This document shows positions 25,627 to 35,678 of a DNA stretch of 64,000 bases, piece after piece (within the stretch, counting starts at the first letter, position 1; each line of letters starts with the position of its first letter). Under the pieces are notes generated by a model. The model saw only the letters and a program-made list of their open reading frames with translations, was not told the origin of the DNA and did not search any database. Origin of the DNA: Mucilaginibacter agri (GTDB lineage: Bacteria; Bacteroidota; Bacteroidia; Sphingobacteriales; Sphingobacteriaceae); NCBI RefSeq assembly GCF_009928685.1, contig NZ_WWEO01000044.1, forward strand, positions 186,001 to 250,000, in the 5' to 3' direction. The position numbers and the translations under genes are program-made.

Positions 25627-27417
25627 ATGGCAGCACAAGATTCAGACTTATCAGCATTCGGTTTCGACGTAGTAGTTGCATCTACCGAACAAGCCCTTAA
25701 CTACGTTATTAAACAGTACGTTAATGAGTTTAAAAAGCCTAAAACAGGCAGCGGAGGTTCGCCCGTATTTAATGCGTACTTTATGATCGACCCCAACACC
25801 CAAAAGGTAGTTACTTTGCCAAGCAACTGGGATCAATCCTTGTATAACAATTATGTAAATCTCGATCCGCTCAATGTGGCGGCGTGGAACGGCGCAGGGG
25901 CAATGCCACCGAACATTAAAAACCTGTCGACCCCGTACATGGTTAATTACCCGCCTTTTCCGAGCTACACTTACTTACGTTATGCAATCAGCTTCGAACT
26001 TGGGTTTACACCCGACACCACTAAACCTGGTGCAGTTAAAATGCCTGCACAAATTTTGAAACTGGTAGATGATGGGCAATATGCCATTTATACCCTATGC
26101 TTTCAAAACTTAACGCTCTCGGTTGCAAATTACAACAGTAATTACAGTGCGATAACCAGCTATGAGGTGTATAAGCAGAATAATAGTAACCCTTATTGGT
26201 TTACGGTTAGGGTGCCGCTAACATCGATACAAGACAGCACTAATGTTTCTGACGATGTGGCCACCCGCGCAGCCGCTTTGGGCGACGCCTTTACCATTGA
26301 GCAATTGGTGCTCGACCTGGATAATGCACAATGGAGCGGTGCACCGGTAATTCAGGACGCGCCAGCAAACTCAGCGGTTTATGATTTGTTAAACACCGTT
26401 TTCCTGCCATTTTTTTCGCAAACGATGGCTACGAATGGCAGAGCAGCGCTTGGCTTCAACTTTATTCCAAAAGAAAACACGTCGGCTGATTTTGGTGTAA
26501 CGGATCTTCAATTGCAGATTGATGACGCCTCTCTTGAAGCGCAGGAAGGCAACGGTCAGACTGTAGCTACATTAGACTATCTATGCGCTGTAAATGGCAA
26601 TGCACGACAGGCCCCTGCTGATTTCAGCGATCCGGATAATTATTATTTAGATGGTCTTCCTACCTGGAATTGGTTTGATGGGCCTACAAGTTATCATGGC
26701 GTAATTGCCATAAGCCCAATAGCGTTAGCCAACTATTTTTCTAAAGCAATGCTACCTTATGTTCAAACCAATTGCTATTACCCAACAACGGGTTGGACAT
26801 GGAATGACAATAAGGAAATGTGGATGGTTAATACGCCATCTGTCCAGGCCGGACAAACACCAACCATTTCTCTTAACCAGGGCGGCTATTTAGTAAAGTT
26901 TAGTTACGCGAGTCCGGCTGGAGTTGGTTACTCAAAAAGTGAAGCAGGTGATTCGCAAGAACTAAAATCTAATTTTACTTTAACCATTACCCAGGGCGGA
27001 AATAATACGATTGTAGTTACCCAGGAATTAATTATCTGGTATTCATTAACTGAAGGGTCAAATGTAAGTGGAAATATTGTAGATACTATATTAACGGATA
27101 CCTACACCTTGGCTACAGATACTAACGGCAATTTTGCCCCGGCTGTTACCAGCGCCTCGCAGGATAAATCGCAAAAAGTAAGCTTCGGATCATTTATGAA
27201 TTTCTTTGACGGCGATCCTAACAGCATGATTTCCACTATAAAATCGTGGGCGCAAACCTTGGCGGCAAAAAACGTTACAGATATTCCTATCTCGGTAATG
27301 CAAGGACTGGTATTCCCCGGTGGTAATGCCTTTTCTATGAATGAACTTCAGTTTTCTGAAGGGGGCGACTTAATTGCCTATATCAACTATGCTACTCCGG
27401 CTTACATCACCGCTTAA
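25627..27417 (+). CDS. Uncharacterised 596-aa protein, possibly P47/OrfX (TULIP)-like
   Basis: Not firmly recognised. No signal peptide, no membrane segment, few cysteines; acidic and rich in Asn, Thr and aromatic residues, with predicted beta-rich structure. The N-terminus (SAFGFDVVVASTEQALNYVI) resembles the opening of clostridial P47/OrfX proteins, which have a TULIP lipid-binding fold, and the C-terminus (VFPGGNAFSMNELQFSEGGD) fits that pattern; this comparison is from memory and unverified. Hypothetical proteins with a similar start also occur, as I recall, in fungi and other bacteria. First gene of a two-gene unit with the 1215-aa protein 78 bp downstream. Expression probably starts at operator-promoter A. 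Confidence 0.6.
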   Translation: MAAQDSDLSAFGFDVVVASTEQALNYVIKQYVNEFKKPKTGSGGSPVFNAYFMIDPNTQKVVTLPSNWDQSLYNNYVNLDPLNVAAWNGAGAMPPNIKNLSTPYMVNYPPFPSYTYLRYAISFELGFTPDTTKPGAVKMPAQILKLVDDGQYAIYTLCFQNLTLSVANYNSNYSAITSYEVYKQNNSNPYWFTVRVPLTSIQDSTNVSDDVATRAAALGDAFTIEQLVLDLDNAQWSGAPVIQDAPANSAVYDLLNTVFLPFFSQTMATNGRAALGFNFIPKENTSADFGVTDLQLQIDDASLEAQEGNGQTVATLDYLCAVNGNARQAPADFSDPDNYYLDGLPTWNWFDGPTSYHGVIAISPIALANYFSKAMLPYVQTNCYYPTTGWTWNDNKEMWMVNTPSVQAGQTPTISLNQGGYLVKFSYASPAGVGYSKSEAGDSQELKSNFTLTITQGGNNTIVVTQELIIWYSLTEGSNVSGNIVDTILTDTYTLATDTNGNFAPAVTSASQDKSQKVSFGSFMNFFDGDPNSMISTIKSWAQTLAAKNVTDIPISVMQGLVFPGGNAFSMNELQFSEGGDLIAYINYATPAYITA

Positions 27418-27449
27418 CATCCAAACAATCAATCAATTTACATTCACCT

Positions 27450-27480
27450 GTGCCGCCTTAAATCTAAACTAAGGCGGCAC
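27450..27480 (+). other. Intercistronic hairpin
   Basis: GTGCCGCCTTA and TAAGGCGGCAC form an 11-bp stem with a 9-nt loop, followed by TTTAAAC. The T-run is short, so it may terminate partially or mark an RNA-processing/stability point that sets different levels of the two proteins. Confidence 0.7.
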
Positions 27481-27495
27481 TTTAAACACAATATT

Positions 27496-30400
27496 ATGAT
27501 TATTACCAGCGAAACCGAATTGATGAAAAACCAGAAAAATGCCGTTGTAATGGCACCTGGCAAACAATTCGAAGTTCTACAAACACAGCAGGGCAACGCG
27601 CTCTTTTTTTCTATCGGAACAGACAATGTTTTCTATCTCACCCGCGAAGCAGCTTTGGGAGCATGCGGATGGTCGAAGGTTGATTTAAGTACGGTATTAA
27701 AACCAAGCGACGGAAGCATTGTAGCCAAGTTATTTGATGTTGCACAGGATATTAATTCGGGCATTGTATACATTGCCCTTGTTGCAACCGTTAGCGGAGC
27801 CGACGTTTTATATCTGGCTAACCTAGCATCAAATACAGATGATGATTGGGCCAATGTTGCCGCTAATGGTTTAAGCTGGCAGGCTGCCACTTTTAACGGT
27901 GGCAATGACGATATTGCTACACTAAATATCTCGGATATTAATATTTGCCAAAGCGGGCAACTGCAAATGCTACAGGCAGACGTTATTCAGGGCGGAAGTA
28001 ATGCAGGTAATTATGTAAACCGTTATTATGTAACAATCCCTACTGATGATAGTGCGCCCCAATGGACATGGATCCATTTGCCTTCCGCAATATCGGCAGG
28101 CAATATTTACAGCGAAGTTGGCTTCCTTAACTCTGAGTCGGCACCCGGTACCTATACCCTTTCCGGTTTAAAGACGTTAGGTTCTTCAGAAATGGAATTA
28201 ATATTTAGTTCCTTTTACAATTCGATCGATTCTTCAGTAGATCCATCTCATATTAGTTTTAGCTTGCCTCCCAACACAACGGCCATGGCACTATCTCAGG
28301 CCCTGGCAACTGCCGACCCGGACGATGGCACCCCCGCCGAAACAGATTTAATTGTGGCAGCCGGCAGCTCGCTTTACTTTGTAGATCACTCCCGCCAAAC
28401 ACTTACAGATGTATCATCTGGTTTAATTTATACGCACAGCCTGTTATCAGGTGTACAACGCCTGCATGTAAACAACACAACAACACAAACCATTATATGG
28501 GGTTTGAACGAAGCCGGCCAGATCTTTTATATGAAATGCGACGTAGGCCAGGAAGCTGTTTCTTCGGCATGGAGCTACCCGGTTTCCATTCTCGACAATG
28601 TGTTGGCAGTAGCACCTTACATACACGCTGTACAAAATAGCCTTGTCATTTTCGGGCAGGTGAATATGGGCACCGCAACCGTTATCACCCAATTGACGCA
28701 AGACCCCACCACAACTCATTGGATAGAAAGAAACATTATGTTACCTGGTACCGGGCCTGACGACTACGTGGAAAGCTATACCTATACCACTCATATACAA
28801 CTTACAGATAACTCGAATGTAGTATTGGTTAACCAGGATGTCAGCATCACTTCCAGCTCCGCCTGTACGTTATATATTAACGATGCCTATCATGTACTTT
28901 ACCCCGGTGCTCCGCTTACAATTACCTGCGACACCAACGGCGTAATAACCTTGGTACAATCGGTAGATACCCTGGCGGGCGTATGTTTCAGCATTACAGA
29001 CGGTGTTAGCGACCCTGAAATTGTTAACCCGCTAAACAACCTTATCGCGAAACTTGATGGTATAACTTTAGACAACGTAAATGTATCGGTATCTGATGAA
29101 ATGGGGGCAACCAAACCACTACTTGATGCCTCGGTTACTCCTAAAGAAAAAAGCGATCTGGTTACTTATATTCAACAGTTTATATCCCTTCATCAGGATG
29201 TCCCATCAGACGGATCGCCCCAGCCTGATAATGTTAGTGCAACCCAGACACCGATTGCGTCATCTGCTGTATTCGGCATGCATATTCTGGATGGCAAAAT
29301 GCGCTATTACGGTAGCGAAGAAGAAGCTGCTGCTCTTGGTATTCGCCCTATTATCAAATCTGCAAAATTGCAGGCAGGTAGGTTGCTTGGTGACGATAAC
29401 GGCGATGATACACTCACATTACTTGCCGGCGACGCCTGGAATTGGCTAAAAAAAGAATTTGCCGCTGTAGAGCAATGGGAAATACAAAAATTTGGAGCCA
29501 TAAATCACTTTATTTTCACCATAGCGGAAGAGAGTTATCATTTTGTTTTGAAGTGTGCACATGATATTGCCAATGGTATTCACTTCGTACTGAATAAAAT
29601 TGCAGTAGCGTTTGAAGATATGGTTAAGTGGCTGGGATCGATTTTCGCATGGCACGATATAATTAATACACATGGTGTATTAAAGCAGTATTTTCTGAAA
29701 TACATTCGTAGCAAAATTGCAAGTGTAGATACTTATAAGCAAGATCTATCCTTACTGATCAGCAATTTAGAGTCAGCTTTAGACTCATGGGCTGATATGC
29801 CAACTGATAGTTATTCGAGCAATGCGTCGTCCAATAACACAAGTACGCCCAAAAGTACGCCGTCATCCAACTGGGGATCGCATCACGCCCAAAATAATGC
29901 AACCAACGGGCAGGATACTGCGTCTGCAGCCGATCCATCATCGGTTATGACTGATCTGATCAATGCAGTTGAAAACGAAGGTGATATCCTTTGGGAAACC
30001 ATACAGAAACTGCAAGGTGTTTTCGATAACGCATCAACCATGACTATGGATCAAATGGTGAAACAAATAGTGGATATTATTTTTACAGCGTTGTTAGACT
30101 CTGCAAATAATATTACTACAGAATTGTTCAACGTTGCAGAAGCAGCATTGAATGGCGTTGAACAGGTACTGGACGCAACAATTAAAATTCCTGTAATTTC
30201 TCCGGTCTATAAGTTTTTTACAGGGTCAGACTTAAGTATACTTGATCTGGTATGCTTACTGGCAGCCATTCCGGTGACTGTTTTTTATAAGCTGGAAAAT
30301 GATGCGGCGGCGCCATTCACAAAAGACGATGTAACCACATTTACCAACGCGGCAGATTTAACTGCAATTGCAAACTTGTGTTACACACAATCAACCTCGA

Positions 30401-31143
30401 ACGTCCAAACTTATAACACAGAATCTCTGGGTACTAACTGGAGCTCGCTCATACCACCGGAGTTGAACAAGACCCCGTTATACGACAAACTCGAATTTGC
30501 AGGTAACATTGCTGGTTTAATTGGCGGATGCCTGGTTGGCGCGCTTACAGTAACACGCTTGATGCCTAAATGGAAAGACAGTACATTTTTGGCTAAACTA
30601 TCGACTGCGGCTTACGTGCCCTATATTGGGCCCGACATTATTGCACAGATCAATCAAACGTTTATTAAAAGAGATGGATCGCCCTGGTACATATGGACGA
30701 ACAGCTTAGCATCGGGCGCTGGCCTTTTCAAAGCCTTAGTAGATGTAATTAAGTTTTCGCCTGCTTCGCCACCGGTTGTGCCATCTGGCGAGGATGCTCC
30801 ACCACCGGCACCAGTAGTAAATACTTTGCGTGGGCCGTCGAGCATTACCAGGCCCGGTGCCACAACCTATGAGTTCGTTGGGCCTGTACTCGACCTTATC
30901 ATCAACTTTTTGTGGGAGGGTCCTGTGATTGGCCAATACCTGGCTTCTCCCAAAGAACTGAACGACAAGTTAGGTATCGCAGGCAACACGTTGTTCAACG
31001 TCAGCGGGGTTATCTCCCCGGTTGTCAACTGGACTAAAGGAGATGTACAGGCGGTGGCCGCAGGTGCATCGTGCATATTGAATGTTGGTTATGGTATACT
31101 AACTGCAACCATTTCACTCGATAGGCAACCGGTCGACTCATAA
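27496..31143 (+). CDS. Uncharacterised 1215-aa multidomain protein (propeller-like N-terminus, amphipathic/hydrophobic C-terminal part)
   Basis: No named family recognised. Residues 1-430 show repeated short beta units such as ALFFSIGTDNVFYLTREA, DLIVAAGSSLYFVDHS, TIIWGLNEAGQIFYMKC and NSLVIFGQVNMGTATVITQL, as in a tectonin-type beta-propeller. Residues about 435-515 are a beta-sandwich-like stretch. Residues 640-760 are helical and aromatic (AGDAWNWLKKEF, HFVLNKIAVAFEDMVKWLG, FAWHDIINTHGVLKQY). A Ser/Asn/Thr-rich linker (about 775-815) leads to a C-terminal region with glycine-rich hydrophobic segments (AGNIAGLIGGCLVGALTV, LASGAGLFKALVDVI). There is no signal peptide. The layout (binding head, linker, hydrophobic tail) would suit a pore-forming or delivered effector, but that is inference. 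Confidence 0.75.
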   Translation: MIITSETELMKNQKNAVVMAPGKQFEVLQTQQGNALFFSIGTDNVFYLTREAALGACGWSKVDLSTVLKPSDGSIVAKLFDVAQDINSGIVYIALVATVSGADVLYLANLASNTDDDWANVAANGLSWQAATFNGGNDDIATLNISDINICQSGQLQMLQADVIQGGSNAGNYVNRYYVTIPTDDSAPQWTWIHLPSAISAGNIYSEVGFLNSESAPGTYTLSGLKTLGSSEMELIFSSFYNSIDSSVDPSHISFSLPPNTTAMALSQALATADPDDGTPAETDLIVAAGSSLYFVDHSRQTLTDVSSGLIYTHSLLSGVQRLHVNNTTTQTIIWGLNEAGQIFYMKCDVGQEAVSSAWSYPVSILDNVLAVAPYIHAVQNSLVIFGQVNMGTATVITQLTQDPTTTHWIERNIMLPGTGPDDYVESYTYTTHIQLTDNSNVVLVNQDVSITSSSACTLYINDAYHVLYPGAPLTITCDTNGVITLVQSVDTLAGVCFSITDGVSDPEIVNPLNNLIAKLDGITLDNVNVSVSDEMGATKPLLDASVTPKEKSDLVTYIQQFISLHQDVPSDGSPQPDNVSATQTPIASSAVFGMHILDGKMRYYGSEEEAAALGIRPIIKSAKLQAGRLLGDDNGDDTLTLLAGDAWNWLKKEFAAVEQWEIQKFGAINHFIFTIAEESYHFVLKCAHDIANGIHFVLNKIAVAFEDMVKWLGSIFAWHDIINTHGVLKQYFLKYIRSKIASVDTYKQDLSLLISNLESALDSWADMPTDSYSSNASSNNTSTPKSTPSSNWGSHHAQNNATNGQDTASAADPSSVMTDLINAVENEGDILWETIQKLQGVFDNASTMTMDQMVKQIVDIIFTALLDSANNITTELFNVAEAALNGVEQVLDATIKIPVISPVYKFFTGSDLSILDLVCLLAAIPVTVFYKLENDAAAPFTKDDVTTFTNAADLTAIANLCYTQSTSNVQTYNTESLGTNWSSLIPPELNKTPLYDKLEFAGNIAGLIGGCLVGALTVTRLMPKWKDSTFLAKLSTAAYVPYIGPDIIAQINQTFIKRDGSPWYIWTNSLASGAGLFKALVDVIKFSPASPPVVPSGEDAPPPAPVVNTLRGPSSITRPGATTYEFVGPVLDLIINFLWEGPVIGQYLASPKELNDKLGIAGNTLFNVSGVISPVVNWTKGDVQAVAAGASCILNVGYGILTATISLDRQPVDS

Positions 31144-31176
31144 TAATTAAAAATAAACGTCTCCTTATATTTCTTT

Positions 31177-31204
31177 AGAAGCCCGGTAAACCGGGCTTCT
31201 TTTA
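31177..31204 (+). terminator. Terminator of the two-protein module
   Basis: AGAAGCCCGG and CCGGGCTTCT form a perfect 10-bp stem with a TAAA loop, followed by TTTTAT. It lies 34 bp after the 1215-aa gene and closes the unit. Confidence 0.92.
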
Positions 31205-31281
31205 TATCTGCCTGGCTAGCGATATTTAGAAGTAAAGCACTCATTATAACCCCTTTGATGGATGAGCGTGATTCGCGCTAG

Positions 31282-31581
31282 CTATTTAATAACGTTAAAC
31301 GCCAACAATAAAATTATAAGCATGATGCCAATGATTGCTGTAAGAAATAAATATTCGGCAATTGTTTCGAGCCTATGTGCCAAGTGGGCTTTCCTGGAGC
31401 GTATCGCCAGAAAAGAAAAGAAGCATGAAAAGATAAGGAAGGCGGCAATTGAAGACGTAAACTCGTCGATAATACTGGTTGCAGCCTTATTTGTTATATG
31501 AAATGAGGTGATTACCACCAGGCAAAAGCCCAACAAACTTGTTGACGCATTTAACATATGCGGCGATGTGGTACTGGCCAT
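31282..31581 (-). CDS. Small membrane protein, three predicted helices
   Basis: 99 residues with hydrophobic segments about 15-33, 45-62 and 78-98 separated by charged loops (KAATSIIDEFTSS, RSRKAHLAHRLET). The positive loop pattern and the acidic IIDEF motif between helices look like a genuine membrane protein; similar short ones occur, as I recall, in related genomes. The plus-strand ORF in the same place has no such organisation. Monocistronic, opposite to its neighbours. Function unknown. Confidence 0.6.
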   Translation of the reverse strand: MASTTSPHMLNASTSLLGFCLVVITSFHITNKAATSIIDEFTSSIAAFLIFSCFFSFLAIRSRKAHLAHRLETIAEYLFLTAIIGIMLIILLLAFNVIK

Positions 31582-31771
31582 GTCCTTTACTTTTTAATAC
31601 CAATGCAATCGTTATAAACATTAACAAATAATATATACAAAATGCAAAATTTGCTTAAATGTTAATAAGTTGATAAATAGATGCATTTCGGTAAGTGGAA
31701 AATAGAGAAAATACGAGTGGTTTTCCCTAATTTTTATCGCTTGTTACATCCTTTGTATGATTTAATGCGAT

Positions 31772-34700
31772 ATGCTGTTGACTTCGCTTATTAGCAATGT
31801 AAAACTCTTTACCAGAAGTCTTCGCTTATTCGCTTTTCTATTCCTCATCAACAACACCTATGCACAAACGTCCAGCACGTTGCATTTTCAATCTATTACC
31901 ATAAACAATGGCTTATCACAGGGTTTCGTAAGCAGCATCATCCAAGATAAAAAAGGTATGATGTGGTTTGCCACCGGCGATGGCCTGAATAAATTCGACG
32001 GCTACAACATTACCATCTATCATCACGATCGCGACAAGCCATCGTCAATTGCGAGCGACGACCTGACCTGCGTTTTCGAAGACTCGAAGGGGCGTTTGTG
32101 GGTGGGCACGCGTCACGAAGGGCTCGACGTTTTTGACCGGGAGAACAACTCGTTTTTGCATATCCGGCATGGGGATAATAACAGCATCCGGTCTAATAAT
32201 ATCCTTGGTATAAAAGAAGATCAATCAGGTGTGCTATGGATCCGCACACGCGAAGGCATTGACAGGATGGAAATAAACAAAAGCGCAAAGCCGCTAAAAA
32301 ATACTATCTCCAATGAGTTAATTGCCAACCAACTCTTGTTTACACATATCCGGTTAAGCAAAGACCTGGAAGCCACGAGAGTTAAATCCGGACCCGAAAA
32401 CATTTTTATCGACAGTTGGAACCAAATATTTGTCACAACAAACCGCAAAATTTTCGAAGTAATATATAGTCCGCGTAAGCAGGACTATCAGGTATTGGAA
32501 AGATATAGTTTCGTGCCGGCCGATCCCCTATTTATTCCCGAACTTATAGAAGATACAACAGGCCATTTCCTGATTCTCAATGATAAAAACATCACGAAGT
32601 TTTCGGGATATGATTTTAAATCGCCAAAAAAAATTTGCAGTTATAACCCATCTCAATTACGATGGAGCATTGATAAAAGCGAAACTTTATGGCTTGCGGA
32701 TAACAACAGGTTTATCAATGTAAACTTGAAAACGGACGCTGTTAAAAATATTATTCCGGCTAACTACCAGCAACTAAAGAACATAAAAGCAACTACAGAT
32801 TTTTTTATCGACCGTACCGGAATTATGTGGATTGGCACCGGAGGATATGGTATTTTAAAATTCGACCCAACAAACGAGCTTTTCCATCATATTTTACCGG
32901 AGGTGGACACCTACCAGATTATAGAAAGTACCCAGGGAAAGATCATTACCAACAATATGCAAGAGATTACGATAAATCGTGATCAAACTATAAGTATTAA
33001 AAACCTCACAACCCCAGATATTATCAGAAAAAAATTTCCCAAACTAGGGGTTGTCGCATTTACAAAAGATACAGTCGGAAATTTATGGATAGGTGTTAAT
33101 GGTGGCATTATAAGTTATAACACCATCACGGGCGCTATCAACCAATTTAATTTGCCATTTGAGGATCAGGTTAGCCAGCCATTCCCACTTTACACCGGCA
33201 AAGACAATAAAATCTGGATGGGCTACAACAAGTATTTTGTATGCTATGAGCCCTCTGCACACAGTTTCTCCAAATTCCAATACCCGGTTAAGCACACAAG
33301 TTATGATTATGATTTTTTGCAAAACATCTATCAGGATGGCAATCTTTTATGGTTGGGATCAACAAACGGACTTTTCGGCTTCGATATACAGCACAAGAAA
33401 ATTGTTAAAAAGTATTTTTATGTCCAAGGTGATAGTACGTCTTTGGGAAACAACTTTGTACTATCATTCTGCCGTGATCTAAGCCAACCAGAAAAATATC
33501 TATGGGTGGGCACTAAAGGCGGCGGATTAAATCTCCTCGATAAAACTACCGGTAAATTTAAGCGATACGACACAAAAAATGGATTGGTGAACAACGTGGT
33601 GTACGGTATCCAAACAGATGATCGGGGCAATTTGTGGTTTAGTACTAACAAGGGGCTATCGTCGCTAAATATTGCAACAAACCATTTCAGCAATTTTGAT
33701 ATTAGCGATGGCTTGCAAAGCAACGAATTTAACCGCTACGCTTATTGCAAAACCAAAGATGGAACTATGTTTTTCGGAGGACTTAATGGTATTAACTATT
33801 TTCATCCGAACGATATAAAGCCGTTGGAGCCTATCAATGTAGTGTTTACCGATTTCAGATTGTTTAATAAGTCGGTTATTCCGGGGGTTCCGGGGTCACC
33901 CCTATCCCAAAGCATTGATGCTGTTAAAAGCATCAGGCTTAGGTACGAACAAAATGTTGTCACGTTTCAGTTCTCGGCCTTAGATTATAGAAAAACCGGT
34001 AAAATATTGTATCGGTATAAGATGCAGGAGTTTGACAAGGATTATATATATGCCGGCCCGGCACATGAAGCCACTTATACCAACCTAGACCCTGGTACTT
34101 ATCGTTTTGTTGTACAGGCCAGCTTTCAAAATGAAAGTTGGGGCAAAGCTTCGGCTTCTTTGATAGTAGTAATTATACCCCCTTGGTGGCGAACCTGGTG
34201 GTTTTATTTATTGGTAATTGTTTCAACAAGTTCCTTGATCTATGCGCTTTACAGATTTAGGTTAAATCAGCTAACCCGGCTCGAAAAATTACGTAACCGC
34301 ATTGCCCGCGACCTTCATGATGAGGTGGGATCATCAATTAGTACGATATCTATTTACTCGAAAATTGTGCATGAACAAGTAGATAGTCCGGAGTTTGATA
34401 ATGAACCTCTTTTAAAAAAAATAACCGATTATACCACAGAAATAATGGACTCTATGAACGACATTGTTTGGAACATCAATACAAAAAACGATGCGTTCGA
34501 AAATATCATTAGCCGCATGCGCGAGCATGCTTCACAATTATTTGAAGCCAAGGGCTACCAGCTGCATTTTTCAATCGACAATCAATTACTGCGTATGAAA
34601 TTAAGCATGGAAAGGCGCAGAGACTTTTACCTTATTTATAAAGAAGCATTAAATAACATCGCCAAATACGCCAATGGCAAAAATGTATGGATTACACTAA

Positions 34701-34891
34701 CATGTAGCTACAACGTGATTGGCCTTATTATTAAAGATGATGGAAGAGGCTTTAATGTAACAGATGTGCGAAAAAGCAGTAACGGACTTATTAATATGAA
34801 TCAAAGGGCCGAAGCTTTAAAAGGCAAAATTAAAATAACGTCTATCCCCGGTGCCGGAACCGAAATTCTACTCTCGTTTCATCAGCACTAA
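31772..34891 (+). CDS. Reg_prop/Y_Y_Y sensor histidine kinase (HisKA_3)
   Basis: 1039 residues. After a signal peptide (FAFLFLINNTYAQ) comes a periplasmic double-propeller made of Reg_prop repeats, e.g. GLSQGFVSSIIQDKKGMMWF, VGTRHEGLDVFDRENNSF, YGIQTDDRGNLWFSTNKGL. A Y_Y_Y domain (about 710-785), one transmembrane helix (WWFYLLVIVSTSSLIYALY), then a NarX-type HisKA_3 domain with the phospho-site in RDLHDEVGSSIS and an HATPase_c domain (KDDGRGFNV). Unlike polysaccharide-utilisation HTCS proteins it carries no fused regulator; its partner is the NarL-type gene 123 bp downstream. The ligand is unknown. Confidence 0.93.
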   Translation: MLLTSLISNVKLFTRSLRLFAFLFLINNTYAQTSSTLHFQSITINNGLSQGFVSSIIQDKKGMMWFATGDGLNKFDGYNITIYHHDRDKPSSIASDDLTCVFEDSKGRLWVGTRHEGLDVFDRENNSFLHIRHGDNNSIRSNNILGIKEDQSGVLWIRTREGIDRMEINKSAKPLKNTISNELIANQLLFTHIRLSKDLEATRVKSGPENIFIDSWNQIFVTTNRKIFEVIYSPRKQDYQVLERYSFVPADPLFIPELIEDTTGHFLILNDKNITKFSGYDFKSPKKICSYNPSQLRWSIDKSETLWLADNNRFINVNLKTDAVKNIIPANYQQLKNIKATTDFFIDRTGIMWIGTGGYGILKFDPTNELFHHILPEVDTYQIIESTQGKIITNNMQEITINRDQTISIKNLTTPDIIRKKFPKLGVVAFTKDTVGNLWIGVNGGIISYNTITGAINQFNLPFEDQVSQPFPLYTGKDNKIWMGYNKYFVCYEPSAHSFSKFQYPVKHTSYDYDFLQNIYQDGNLLWLGSTNGLFGFDIQHKKIVKKYFYVQGDSTSLGNNFVLSFCRDLSQPEKYLWVGTKGGGLNLLDKTTGKFKRYDTKNGLVNNVVYGIQTDDRGNLWFSTNKGLSSLNIATNHFSNFDISDGLQSNEFNRYAYCKTKDGTMFFGGLNGINYFHPNDIKPLEPINVVFTDFRLFNKSVIPGVPGSPLSQSIDAVKSIRLRYEQNVVTFQFSALDYRKTGKILYRYKMQEFDKDYIYAGPAHEATYTNLDPGTYRFVVQASFQNESWGKASASLIVVIIPPWWRTWWFYLLVIVSTSSLIYALYRFRLNQLTRLEKLRNRIARDLHDEVGSSISTISIYSKIVHEQVDSPEFDNEPLLKKITDYTTEIMDSMNDIVWNINTKNDAFENIISRMREHASQLFEAKGYQLHFSIDNQLLRMKLSMERRRDFYLIYKEALNNIAKYANGKNVWITLTCSYNVIGLIIKDDGRGFNVTDVRKSSNGLINMNQRAEALKGKIKITSIPGAGTEILLSFHQH

Positions 34892-34892
34892 G

Positions 34893-34941
34893 ATTAGCCT
34901 ATTTAAGCTATTGCCTGATGAACTACTTAATCCTAAATTTG
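34893..34941 (+). promoter_or_regulatory. Operator-promoter B, response regulator gene
   Basis: ATTAGCCTATTTAAGCTATT (34893-34912) starts 2 nt after the kinase stop codon; TTG (34911-34913) and TAAATTTG (34934-34941), a perfect -7 box, follow with 20 bp between. The 23-bp distance from the 16-bp core TAGC-N8-GCTA to the -7 box is identical in sites A and C. Suggests that the regulator controls its own gene. Confidence 0.8.
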
Positions 34942-35014
34942 ATTAATAGTTAATAAATTAAAGATAAATGGCTTGCCATTTAATTTATACGCCCCCACTA
35001 ATCAAATTAACATC

Positions 35015-35650
35015 ATGATAAAAGTCACCATATTCGACGATCACAAAGAAAGACGCGACGCTTTGAAATTACTTTTAAGCTTACAGAAAGATATGGAGTG
35101 TATAAGTGATTTCGAGGACTGTTCTAACCTGGTAAGTGACTTGAAAAAAAATACCCCCCAGGTTGTTTTGATGGATATCCACATGCCATGTGTTGACGGC
35201 ATTGCCGGTGTTAAGTTGCTAAGGCAAAACTTCCCGGATGTATTTATAATTATGCAAACGGTTTTCGAAGATGACGAGAATCTATTTAACTCTCTATTAG
35301 CCGGAGCCCACGGTTATATTTTAAAAAAATCGGCCAATGAAAAAATAATAGAAGGAATAACAGAAGTAGTAAATGGCGGGGCGCCAATGACCCCGGCGAT
35401 AGCCAAACGTGTGCTTGACTATTTTAGCAGAAAAAACACAAAGGGGAAAGAAGAGACGTTTGATCTATCCAAAAGAGAACGTGATGTGCTGACCCTTTTG
35501 GTTAAAGGTTACAGCCATAAAATGATTGCTGCTGAATTATTCATCTCGACTTTTACGGTAAACAATCACATCAAAAACATTTACCAAAAGATGCAGGTAC
35601 ACAGTGTATCCGAAGCGGTTGCAACTGCGATTCAGAAAAACGTTGTTTGA
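35015..35650 (+). CDS. NarL/LuxR-family response regulator
   Basis: 211 residues from ATG 35015; an in-frame TTG at 34973 would add 14 residues before the receiver domain, which already begins properly with MIKVTIFDDHKERRDAL. Receiver acceptor D54 in LMDIHMPCVDG, Thr/Lys switch residues in IIMQTVFEDD and YILKKSA. The C-terminal LuxR-type HTH (about 145-205) reads LSKRERDVLTLLVKGYSHKM and FISTFTVNNHIKNIYQKM. It is the natural partner of the adjacent HisKA_3 kinase. Its gene is flanked by two copies of the 20-bp near-palindrome, a third lying before the large-protein module, so it is the best candidate for the protein that binds them. Confidence 0.93.
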   Translation: MIKVTIFDDHKERRDALKLLLSLQKDMECISDFEDCSNLVSDLKKNTPQVVLMDIHMPCVDGIAGVKLLRQNFPDVFIIMQTVFEDDENLFNSLLAGAHGYILKKSANEKIIEGITEVVNGGAPMTPAIAKRVLDYFSRKNTKGKEETFDLSKRERDVLTLLVKGYSHKMIAAELFISTFTVNNHIKNIYQKMQVHSVSEAVATAIQKNVV

Positions 35651-35678
35651 CTGTTGATGAACAAAATTACGGGCAGAA

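Noticed and set aside
31262..31501. Plus-strand 79-codon ORF
   Set aside because: Overlaps the minus-strand ORF that shows three clean membrane helices; the plus reading has no such structure.
31649..31666. Possible operator half-site (TTGCTTAAATGT) before the sensor kinase
   Set aside because: Only one half resembles the consensus and no matching -7 box is placed; likely chance in AT-rich DNA.
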